Below, in pieces: positions 33,062 to 40,431 of a stretch of DNA of 42,462 bases; the first letter of the stretch is position 1, and the number at the start of each line of letters is the position of its first letter. The DNA lies in contig CAYYFR010000027.1 in the NCBI GenBank assembly GCA_964470865.1, positions 1 through 42,462 of the forward strand, written 5' to 3'. Under the pieces are notes generated by a model. That model was not told where the DNA came from, ran no database searches, and worked only from the letters and a program-made list of their open reading frames with translations. The translations under genes were made by a program, and so were the position numbers. The stretch comes from JAEUOS01 sp964470865 (lineage in GTDB: Bacteria; Pseudomonadota; Gammaproteobacteria; Burkholderiales; JAEUOS01).

Positions 33062-35458
33062 TTGAAAACCAACGCACGTAAGTCCACACGCGGGAGCACC
33101 CAGGCACGGGCCAATCCGCCGCGACCCGGTTTCGAAGACCGCGTCACAATTCCGTCACGCAGTGAAATAGCGCTGGCGACTGAAGACAATCCGGGCCTTT
33201 CGGTCGCCGGGCTTGCCGACATCCTGGCGCTTGAACCCAATGCCCATGATGCCTTCGCGCGGCGTATCGACGCCATGCTGCGCGATGGCGAATTGCTGCT
33301 CAAGGCGGGCGGGCGGCTGGCATCGGGTACCGCGCGCTTGATCGAATCGGGGCGCGTCAGTCGCCATCGCGACGGCTTCGGCTTCATCGCGCCGGAATCC
33401 GGCGGTGATGACCTATACGTGCCGCCGCATTCGCTTGCAGGCGTGATGCATGGCGATATGGTCACCTTCACGCGACGTGGCTTCGACCGGCGCGGGCGTC
33501 AGGAAGCACGCATCGTCGCAGTAGTGGAACGTGCGATCAAGCATGTGGTTGGCCGCTTGAAGCGCGATGGCAAGCATTGGGTGGTGTTGCCGCAGGATCG
33601 CAACTTCAGCCAGGAGGTGGAGCTAGAGGGTGTGGCGAGCGGGCGCGAGGGCGAATTCGTCAGTGTGGAAATCACCCGCTACCCCGAAGACGGCCTGGCG
33701 ATGCAGGGGCGGATCGACGAAGTTCTGGGTGCGGAAACCGATTCCGGCATCGAGATCGAGATCGCCTTGCGCAAGCACGATCTGCCGCATGTGTTCGCCG
33801 CCGCAGCCTTGGCGGAAGCCGCCAAATTGCCGGACAGACTGAGGCCGGCCGACTACCGCGACCGACGCGACATACGCGATCTGCCGCTTGTTACCATCGA
33901 CGGTGAAGACGCGCGCGATTTCGACGATGCGGTATTCGCCGAGGCTATCAAGGGTCGCAGCGGCAGCCCCGGTCGCGGCTTTCGCCTGATAGTGGCAATT
34001 GCCGACGTCAGCCACTATGTTAAGCCGGGGGCGCCACTGGATCGCGACGCCCGCGAGCGCGGCACCTCGGTCTATTTTCCGCGCCGCGTGATCCCGATGT
34101 TGCCGGAAAAAATCTCCAACGGATTGTGTTCGCTCAATCCTGACGTCGATCGCCTGGTCATGGTGTGCGACATGGTGGTGGGCACAAGTGGCGTCATCGA
34201 ATCCTACGAGTTCTATCCTGCAGTGATGCACTCGCAGGCGCGCTTCACCTACACCGAGGTGGCCGCCATCCTGGCCGAACCGGAAGGCGAGGCCGCGCGC
34301 AAGCGACCGGCGCTGGTGCCGCACCTGCATTGCCTGTACAAGGTATTCAAGGCCCTCCTGGCGTCCCGCGCGCAACGCGGTGCGGTGGATTTCGAATCGA
34401 CCGAAACCAGGCTGCTGTTCAATGACGCAGGGCGCATCGAGCGAATCGTTCCGGTGGTGCGCAACGAAGCCCACAAGCTGATCGAGGAATGCATGCTGGC
34501 AGCCAATGTATGCGCCGCCGACATTCTGGAAAAGCACAAGCACCCGGCGCTGTACCGGATTCACGCCGGACCGACACCGGAGAAACTGGAAAACCTGCGC
34601 GCCTTCCTCGGGCCGCTGTCGTTAGCGCTCGGGGGCGGCGACGATCCGACCGCGATGGACTATGCAAGACTGGCCAATTCGGTCAAGGGTCGGCCTGACG
34701 CCGGACTGATTTCCAGCGTCATGCTGCGCTCCATGCAACAGGCTCAGTACAACCCCGACAACATCGGCCATTTCGGGCTGGCGTACGACAAATATGCGCA
34801 CTTCACCTCGCCGATACGCCGCTACCCGGATCTGCTGGTGCATCGTGCGATCAAGGCCGTTCTCAAGCACAGCCGCTACCATGAGGAAGACTGGGACGCG
34901 CTCGGCGCGGAGTGCTCGCACCACGAGCGGCGTGCCGACGATGCCTCGCGCGAGGTGCAATCCTGGCTCAAGTGCCAGTATGCCTACGAGCATCTTGGCG
35001 ACGAATTCGAGGGATCGATCAGCGGTGTCGCCGGGTTCGGCATTTTCGTCACGCTCGACGAACTGTTGATCGACGGCATGATCCATGTCTCCGAACTCGG
35101 ACGTGACTACTTTGTGTACGACGAGAGTCGTCATGTGTTGCGCGGCGAGCGCTCGGGCCAGGTCTATGGTCTGGGGCAACGGGTCTCGGTGCGCATCGTG
35201 CGGGCTGATCCGGATGCGCTGAAGATCGATCTCGCGCTGGCCGAGGCCGGGTCCGACGAGAGCACGGCCCAGCGCTCGGAGGATCGCGAAAGCAGGCCGG
35301 CGGCCCCGGGCTATGCACAACCACGCGGCGCTCGCAAGAAAGCCGGCGCCAAGGCATTGGCGGCGCCTGTCAAGCCCAGGGCGAAAGCCGCGCCGAACAA
35401 GGCGCGCCCCACTGCAAAATCAAAAACCCGTAAACGCGTTCAAGGAAAAACATCATGA
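33062..35458 (+). CDS. rnr: Ribonuclease R
   Basis: A 798-residue 3'-5' exoribonuclease of the RNase II/R family that degrades structured RNA and takes part in trans-translation and stress adaptation. The N-terminal helix-turn-helix begins at RVTIPSRSEIAL; a cold-shock domain includes RHRDGFGFIAPESGGDDLYV; the RNB catalytic centre is TIDGEDARDFDDAVFAEAI (around 279-297); and HFTSPIRRYPDLLVHRAIK is the RNB signature. An S1 domain (FEGSISGVAGFGIFVTLDE) is followed by a basic Lys/Ala tail of about 60 residues. The start is TTG at 33062; no ATG lies between it and the conserved region. The qor-like gene overlaps the stop by four bases. Confidence 0.96.
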   Translation: MKTNARKSTRGSTQARANPPRPGFEDRVTIPSRSEIALATEDNPGLSVAGLADILALEPNAHDAFARRIDAMLRDGELLLKAGGRLASGTARLIESGRVSRHRDGFGFIAPESGGDDLYVPPHSLAGVMHGDMVTFTRRGFDRRGRQEARIVAVVERAIKHVVGRLKRDGKHWVVLPQDRNFSQEVELEGVASGREGEFVSVEITRYPEDGLAMQGRIDEVLGAETDSGIEIEIALRKHDLPHVFAAAALAEAAKLPDRLRPADYRDRRDIRDLPLVTIDGEDARDFDDAVFAEAIKGRSGSPGRGFRLIVAIADVSHYVKPGAPLDRDARERGTSVYFPRRVIPMLPEKISNGLCSLNPDVDRLVMVCDMVVGTSGVIESYEFYPAVMHSQARFTYTEVAAILAEPEGEAARKRPALVPHLHCLYKVFKALLASRAQRGAVDFESTETRLLFNDAGRIERIVPVVRNEAHKLIEECMLAANVCAADILEKHKHPALYRIHAGPTPEKLENLRAFLGPLSLALGGGDDPTAMDYARLANSVKGRPDAGLISSVMLRSMQQAQYNPDNIGHFGLAYDKYAHFTSPIRRYPDLLVHRAIKAVLKHSRYHEEDWDALGAECSHHERRADDASREVQSWLKCQYAYEHLGDEFEGSISGVAGFGIFVTLDELLIDGMIHVSELGRDYFVYDESRHVLRGERSGQVYGLGQRVSVRIVRADPDALKIDLALAEAGSDESTAQRSEDRESRPAAPGYAQPRGARKKAGAKALAAPVKPRAKAAPNKARPTAKSKTRKRVQGKTS

Positions 35459-36456
35459 CACTTCCCCACAGCATGAAATACATCGACCACGGCCAGGGCG
35501 GCGCAGCCGATTGCATGCAGATCAAGAGCGGCCCCTTGCCACAGCTAAAGCCCGGGGAGGTGCTGATCGAGGTGGCCTACGCCGGTGTCAATCGCCCGGA
35601 CGTGGCGCAGCGCTCCGGCAAGTATCCGCCACCGCCCGGCGCCTCGCCTACCATCGGCCTGGAGGTTTCGGGGCAGGTGGTGGCGCGTGCCGCGGACGTG
35701 ACCCGATGGAACGTCGGCGACAAGGTATGTGCACTGACGCCAGGCGGCGGCTATGCCGAGTATTGCGCTACGCCTGCCTCCAGTTGCCTGCCGTTACCTG
35801 CCGGACTCTCCATGCGCGAAGCGGGTGCGCTGCCCGAGAATTTCTTCACCGTGTGGACCAACGTGTTCGATCGCGGCCGCCTGGCCGCAGGTGAGACCTT
35901 CCTGGTGCATGGCGGCTCGTCAGGCATCGGGATTACTGCGATTCAGCTGGCCAAAGCTTTCGGCGCCACCGTCTACACCACCGTTGGCAACGCCGAAAAG
36001 GCGGCAGCGGTCAAAAGGCTCGGTGCAGATGCCGCCATCAATTACCGTACCCAGGACTGGGCCGAGGAAATCGCCAGGCTGACCGAAAAGCGCGGTGTAA
36101 ACCTGATCCTCGACATGGTCGGTGGGCCCTATATCGAGAAGAACCTGAAATCCCTGGCACCCGACGGCAGGTTGGTGCAAATCGCCTTCCTGCAGGCCTC
36201 GCGCAACGAGATCGACCTGCTGCCGATCATGGTCAAGCGCCTGACCGTCACCGGTTCGACCCTGCGTCCGCGCACCATCGAAGCCAAGGCGGCGATGGCG
36301 CAATCGCTCTTGACCAAAGTGTGGCCGCTGATCGAGGCCAGGAAGGTCGGCACCCTGATCCACGCCGAATTCGCGCTGGCCGACGCGCCGCGTGCACATG
36401 AATTGATGGAAGGGTCGACGCACATCGGCAAGATAGTTCTCAAGGTGCGTAGCTGA
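35455..36456 (+). CDS. PIG3-family NAD(P)H quinone oxidoreductase
   Basis: A 333-residue zinc-free member of the medium-chain dehydrogenase superfamily, closest to the quinone oxidoreductase/PIG3 group. AGVNRPDVAQRSGKYPPPPG is the group's signature; the NADPH fold has HGGSSGIGITAIQLAKAFGA (about 153-172), and GADAAINYRTQDWAEEI follows. The enzyme probably reduces quinones or enones with NADPH in the cytoplasm. The ATG at 35455 overlaps the rnr stop in an ATGA junction and has AAGGAAAAA upstream. rlmB begins 17 bases after its stop, so rnr, this gene and rlmB form one operon. Confidence 0.9.
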   Translation: MTLPHSMKYIDHGQGGAADCMQIKSGPLPQLKPGEVLIEVAYAGVNRPDVAQRSGKYPPPPGASPTIGLEVSGQVVARAADVTRWNVGDKVCALTPGGGYAEYCATPASSCLPLPAGLSMREAGALPENFFTVWTNVFDRGRLAAGETFLVHGGSSGIGITAIQLAKAFGATVYTTVGNAEKAAAVKRLGADAAINYRTQDWAEEIARLTEKRGVNLILDMVGGPYIEKNLKSLAPDGRLVQIAFLQASRNEIDLLPIMVKRLTVTGSTLRPRTIEAKAAMAQSLLTKVWPLIEARKVGTLIHAEFALADAPRAHELMEGSTHIGKIVLKVRS

Positions 36457-36473
36457 GTCGCGGCATCGTCTAC

Positions 36474-37214
36474 ATGTCCAATACGCGCTTCATCTACGGA
36501 TTTCACGCGGTTGCCGGGCGCATCAAGCAGCGCTCGGCCTCCGTGCACGAGGTGTATGTGGATGCCACCCGGCGCGATGCCCGCACCCGCGACCTGATCA
36601 AGCTGGCCGCATCGTTCAAGGTGCGGGTGGTCGAAGTCGACGGTGCGCGCCTGGACGGCATGGCCGGTGCCGGCCGCCACCAGGGCGTCGCGGCCAAGGC
36701 CGACGCGGTCGAGCTCGCGGTGTCGCTCGATGATGTGCTCGATGCGGTTGTCGGGCCGCCGCTGGTGCTGGTGCTCGACGGCGTCACCGATCCGCACAAC
36801 CTGGGCGCCTGCCTGCGCACGGCGGACGCCGCCGGCGTGCACGCTGTGCTCGCCCCCAAGGACCGCGCGGTCGGCCTCAACGCTACCGTGATCAAGGTGG
36901 CCTCGGGTGCGGCCGATACCGTGCCCTACATCACTGTCACCAATCTGGCGCGCTCGCTGCGCGAACTCAAGGAGCGCGACATCTGGATCGTCGGTGCCAC
37001 CGAGGATGTGCCCATGGCCCACCACGCACCCGGCCTGGCGCGGCCTCTGGCCTGGGTGCTGGGCGCCGAAGGCGAGGGGCTGCGCCGCCTGACCCGCGAG
37101 ACCTGCGACGAACTGCGCCACATACCGATGGCCGGCAGCATCGAGAGCCTGAATGTGTCGGTGGCTGCGGGCGTTTGCCTGTTCGAGGCGATGCGGCAGC
37201 GCGCCGCTACCTGA
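36474..37214 (+). CDS. rlmB: 23S rRNA (guanosine-2251-2'-O)-methyltransferase RlmB
   Basis: A 246-residue SPOUT methyltransferase. An N-terminal substrate-binding domain (RFIYGFHAVAGRIKQRSASV) precedes the knotted SAM domain with its three motifs: VLDGVTDPHNLGACLRTADA, LAWVLGAEGEGLRRLTRETC and IPMAGSIESLNVSVAAGVCL. It methylates G2251 in the P-loop of 23S rRNA. Length and motifs match RlmB rather than the shorter TrmH or TrmL. The rnr-rlmB neighbourhood is conserved in proteobacteria. A GC palindrome at 37224-37235 lies in the short gap before the convergent hydrolase gene. Confidence 0.96.
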   Translation: MSNTRFIYGFHAVAGRIKQRSASVHEVYVDATRRDARTRDLIKLAASFKVRVVEVDGARLDGMAGAGRHQGVAAKADAVELAVSLDDVLDAVVGPPLVLVLDGVTDPHNLGACLRTADAAGVHAVLAPKDRAVGLNATVIKVASGAADTVPYITVTNLARSLRELKERDIWIVGATEDVPMAHHAPGLARPLAWVLGAEGEGLRRLTRETCDELRHIPMAGSIESLNVSVAAGVCLFEAMRQRAAT

Positions 37215-37237
37215 GCGCGGCAAGCCGGCGCCGGCCC

Positions 37238-38113
37238 CTACAGGCGCAGTTGCAGGAAGCGCAGCAGGCGCGGCGCCAGAAAGCCGTTGTGGCTGCCTGC
37301 TTCGTCCAGCGGATCAACCACCCAGAAGTGCGGCGCACCTTCAAGCACCACCGGCCGTGCGAAGTGCCCGGCCTGCTTCAGCGCGCGCAGGAACACCTCG
37401 GACTGATTGCGATAATCCACGGTGTCATCGCGCGTGCCCCACACCACCAGAAACGCGGTCGCGTTGTTGCGCCCTGAAATCCATGCCAGCGGCGAGGCGT
37501 CGAAGTAGGCACGCTTGTCGTCGATGGCGGCGAAACCCATCAGTTTCTCGGTGATCATGTCGCGCGTGCGTACTTCGATATCGTGCTGCCACTGGGCCAG
37601 CAGGTCAAACACGCCATAGATCGGCACCACCGCCTTGACGCGGGTTGAAAGCGTGGCATACGGGTCGTGTGGATAGGCGCCGGCGAAGTGCGGGTGGTCG
37701 CCCGCCAGGGCCGTAAGCGAAGCCAGGTGGCCTCCGGCCGAGTCGCCCATCAGCGCGATACGCTCGGGGTCGATCTTGAAATCGGCGGCCCGGCCACGCG
37801 CGAACTGCAGCGCCGCACGCACATCGTGCAGTGCCTCCGGAAAGGTCTTGCGGCCGGGTGCCGACAAGCGGTAAGTCACGGCAAACACAACGTATCCGCG
37901 TGCTGCCAGCCATGGCCCCCAATGGGCGTAGGCGAACGGCCCGCCAACCTGCCAGCCGCCACCGTGGATCGCGATGACCGCCGGAAACGGGCCATCGCCT
38001 GGCGGGATATACATGTCACCGGCAAGGCTGATGCCGTCGTGCTGCACGAATTCCACGCCCTGGCGCAGTTCGAATTTTCCAGGCTGCCCGGGGGCAACGG
38101 CGGATGAAGTCAT
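37238..38113 (-). CDS. Alpha/beta hydrolase, HSL/BD-FAE-like esterase
   Basis: A 291-residue cytoplasmic alpha/beta hydrolase. The oxyanion-hole motif is AVIAIHGGGWQVGG (46-59) and the nucleophile Ser125 sits in ALMGDSAGGHLASL, both typical of the hormone-sensitive-lipase and BD-FAE-like groups. The acid residue is probably an Asp in VVWGTRDDTVDY and the His is in EGAPHFW. It would hydrolyse short-chain esters or activated acyl groups; the substrate is unknown. It is convergent with rlmB and divergent from the small gene at 38216, with a hairpin-forming repeat in the gap. Confidence 0.87.
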   Translation of the reverse strand: MTSSAVAPGQPGKFELRQGVEFVQHDGISLAGDMYIPPGDGPFPAVIAIHGGGWQVGGPFAYAHWGPWLAARGYVVFAVTYRLSAPGRKTFPEALHDVRAALQFARGRAADFKIDPERIALMGDSAGGHLASLTALAGDHPHFAGAYPHDPYATLSTRVKAVVPIYGVFDLLAQWQHDIEVRTRDMITEKLMGFAAIDDKRAYFDASPLAWISGRNNATAFLVVWGTRDDTVDYRNQSEVFLRALKQAGHFARPVVLEGAPHFWVVDPLDEAGSHNGFLAPRLLRFLQLRL

Positions 38114-38136
38114 GTCAGGTCTCCAATGTCAATAGA

Positions 38137-38153
38137 GCCTTGCTTTGCAAGGC
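38137..38153. repeat. Short inverted repeat between divergent genes
   Basis: GCCTTGC (38137-38143) and GCAAGGC (38147-38153) are perfect complements around a TTT loop, and a third GCAAGGC follows at 38160-38166. It lies in the 102-base gap between the alpha/beta hydrolase and the small unknown gene. It could be an operator for either gene. Confidence 0.4.
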
Positions 38154-38215
38154 AAGAGTGCAAGGCGCGATGGGTTTGAGAGTAGCATGCGAGGCCATCC
38201 TTGAGAAAGAACCCG

Positions 38216-38458
38216 ATGTCCACGCCCACCCCCATTAACGCCTTCATCGACGACATGGCTACCCGCATCTACGTCGAACTTTCCAGCCGCGTCGTGCTGG
38301 CACCGGCACAGGCGGATAAGCCCAAACCGACCCCGGATGCCCTGGCGCGCATGAGCTACAAGCTGGCCGAGGCGTTCGTGCTGGTACGCGCAGATCGCAC
38401 CGGCGAGCCGGTGGTGGCGAAGTACGAGGTCAAACTGTCGGATGTCGGCGGCTTGTAG
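38216..38458 (+). CDS. Small protein of unknown function
   Basis: An 80-residue soluble acidic-to-neutral protein beginning MSTPTPINAFIDDMATRIYV. I cannot name a family. The ATG at 38216 has GAGAAAG 9-15 bases upstream, better than the TTG at 38201. There is no signal peptide or membrane segment. The C-terminal half (MSYKLAEAFVLVRADR-TGEP) looks like a helix followed by a strand. It ends 15 bases before the stop of the convergent SDR gene. Codon use matches its neighbours, so it is likely real. Confidence 0.6.
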   Translation: MSTPTPINAFIDDMATRIYVELSSRVVLAPAQADKPKPTPDALARMSYKLAEAFVLVRADRTGEPVVAKYEVKLSDVGGL

Positions 38459-38473
38459 CAGCTGAGGCTCGAC

Positions 38474-39220
38474 CTAAAGGTCGCGCCGCGCCAGGCTGAA
38501 AGTTTGCCCGCTCGGCCCGGAAGCTGCCTGCGTGGCCATGAAAAGGGCCATCGGCACCACGTCCTCGGCCTCTTTGAACCATTCGGCCGCGCCGGTGGCG
38601 GCACGCAGTTGCGCTTCGCGCCCGGCGATGAAGGCCGTCAGTACCGGCCCGGGCACCAATTCGTTGACCGCGATGTTGCTCACCGCCAGTTCCTGCGCCA
38701 GCACCCGCACCAGCATGTGCAAGCCGGCTTTGGAAGCGGCGTAGGCCGAGCGCGTGGGGGTGCCGCGATGTCCCATGCCGGATCCGACGAAGATCATCTT
38801 GCCGGCACCGCGCCGCTTGAGCGCCGGAATCGCCGCCTTGGCGGTACAAAAGGCGCCGATGAGGTTGACCTCGATGGTGCCGCGCCACGCCTCTACATCG
38901 GAATCCTCGACCGGCTTGTTCTCCAGCGCAACGCCCGCGGCCGCCACCACGATATCGATGCCGCCGAATTGTTTTTCCGCCGCCGTGCAGAGCGTGTTCA
39001 TGGCATTGAACTCGGCAACATCCGCGGGCGCGGCCATAGCATGAGCGCCTTCGGCGCACACCAGGAGCGCGGTTTCCTCCACTTCTGTGCGAGTGCGTGA
39101 AACGCAGACGATCGAGGCACCGGCCCGCGCATAGCCGATCGCGATCGCGCGCCCGATGCCGCGCCCGGCGCCGGTGATCAGCGCGACCTGGCCTGCAAGC
39201 GGGCCCGAATTTGTGCGCAT
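38474..39220 (-). CDS. Short-chain dehydrogenase/reductase
   Basis: A 248-residue classical SDR. The cofactor motif is ALITGAGRGIGRAIAIGYA (TGxxxGIG at 17-23), VVAAAGVAL replaces the usual NNAG, and the catalytic Ser147, Tyr160 and Lys164 lie in FVGSGMG and SAYAASKAG. The residue after strand 2 (VCVSRTRTEVEE) suggests NADP preference. It oxidises or reduces an unknown alcohol/ketone pair. Helices after PGPVLTAF contain the substrate lid. It follows the aldo/keto reductase by 24 bases on the same strand, so two NAD(P)-dependent oxidoreductases are probably co-expressed. Confidence 0.92.
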   Translation of the reverse strand: MRTNSGPLAGQVALITGAGRGIGRAIAIGYARAGASIVCVSRTRTEVEETALLVCAEGAHAMAAPADVAEFNAMNTLCTAAEKQFGGIDIVVAAAGVALENKPVEDSDVEAWRGTIEVNLIGAFCTAKAAIPALKRRGAGKMIFVGSGMGHRGTPTRSAYAASKAGLHMLVRVLAQELAVSNIAVNELVPGPVLTAFIAGREAQLRAATGAAEWFKEAEDVVPMALFMATQAASGPSGQTFSLARRDL

Positions 39221-39244
39221 GAAGCCGCTTCGATGCGTGAACGA

Positions 39245-40237
39245 CTAGATGAAAACCGACTTCATCTGGCCGCTTGGATAGCGTGTGCCGGCCGCAGCGC
39301 CTCTGGGAAAGGCCTGCGCCAGGCGTTCGAGTTCGGTCGTCGACAGAGCAACGTTCAGTGCAGCGAGATTCTCGTGCACCCGTTCCACCCGCTTGGTGCC
39401 GGGAATGGCAACCACATCGCGTCCTTGCGCCAGCACCCAGGCCAGCGCCACCTGCCCAGGGGTACAGCCTTTTTCCGCAGCCAGTGTCTGCAGTGATGTC
39501 ACCAGCTTGCGGTTGCGCTCCAGGTTCTCTGCGGCGAAACGCGGATGATCCTTGCGGCGATCGTTGGCCACATCGGCCGTGCCCTGTACGGCACCGGTCA
39601 AAAGGCTTCGGCCCAGCGGTGAATAGGCAACGAAGGAAATGCCCAACTCGCGGGTGGTGGCCAGCGTTTCCTCGGCTTCCTCGCGGTACAGCAACGAGTA
39701 CTCCGTTTGCACCGCAGCCAGCGGATGCACCTTGTGTGCGCGGCGGATGGTGGCCGGATTGGCTTCGCACAGGGCGAGATAACGAACCTTGCCGGCGGCG
39801 ACCAACTCCGCCATCGCCCCGATGGTGTCCTCGATAGCCACTTTTGGGTCGATGCGGTGAATGTAATAGAGATCGATGACCTCGGTGTCCAGGCGTTTCA
39901 GGCTGGCCTCGCATGCGGCCTTCACATACTCCGGGCTGCCATCGACACCATTGCCGCCGCCTTCCTGGCGCACCTGTCCGAACTTGGTCGCCAGGATCAC
40001 GTTTTGGCGCCGCCCCTTGAGGGCTCGGCCGAGCAGGGTTTCGTTCTGGCCCCAGCCGTACATGTCGGCGGAATCGAGAAAATTGATGCCGGCATCGAGC
40101 GCCGCGTGTACCACCCTGATACCGTCATCGTCGCTGACCGCACCGTACACGCCGGAGAGCGACATGCAGCCCAGCCCGATGCTGGTGACATCCAGACTGG
40201 AGGCGCCGAGACGGCGGGTTGGCAGGGCAGGTGGCAT
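39245..40237 (-). CDS. Aldo/keto reductase
   Basis: A 330-residue aldo/keto reductase barrel with NADPH-dependent carbonyl reductase character, close to the AKR13/YajO-like group. The catalytic tetrad is visible: Asp55 and Tyr60 in NFLDSADMYGWGQNE, Lys85 in LATKFGQ and His127 in DLYYIHRIDP. AYSPLGRSLLTG and the cofactor segment AIPGTKRVERVHENL follow. I start at the ATG at 40237 (MPPALPTRRLGASSLDVTSI), which matches the family N-terminus; the frame extends 32 codons further. It diverges from the fused beta-oxidation gene across about 195 bases and leads the SDR. Substrate unknown. Confidence 0.92.
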   Translation of the reverse strand: MPPALPTRRLGASSLDVTSIGLGCMSLSGVYGAVSDDDGIRVVHAALDAGINFLDSADMYGWGQNETLLGRALKGRRQNVILATKFGQVRQEGGGNGVDGSPEYVKAACEASLKRLDTEVIDLYYIHRIDPKVAIEDTIGAMAELVAAGKVRYLALCEANPATIRRAHKVHPLAAVQTEYSLLYREEAEETLATTRELGISFVAYSPLGRSLLTGAVQGTADVANDRRKDHPRFAAENLERNRKLVTSLQTLAAEKGCTPGQVALAWVLAQGRDVVAIPGTKRVERVHENLAALNVALSTTELERLAQAFPRGAAAGTRYPSGQMKSVFI

Positions 40238-40431
40238 GGTGGGCTCGCGCTTGGTTGGGGACGGCGGGGCCATTCTACGAAAATATCGCGCGCTGCAGAT
40301 CCGAGTAGCACTGCCGTGCGGATGCGGTAGCATCGCGGGTTACCTGCCTGGCCGACCATCTGGCCGACCAGCGCGGCGGCATACAACAAACCGGCGCCGC
40401 CGTGAAGCGGGCGCATCTGGAGGAACGACAA

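Noticed and set aside
37224..37235. GCCGGCGCCGGC palindrome as terminator between rlmB and the hydrolase gene
   Set aside because: No T-tract on either side; such GC palindromes are frequent in this base composition.
38430..39914. 494-codon minus-strand ORF
   Set aside because: Same strand but another frame of the SDR and aldo/keto reductase genes, which show full catalytic motifs.
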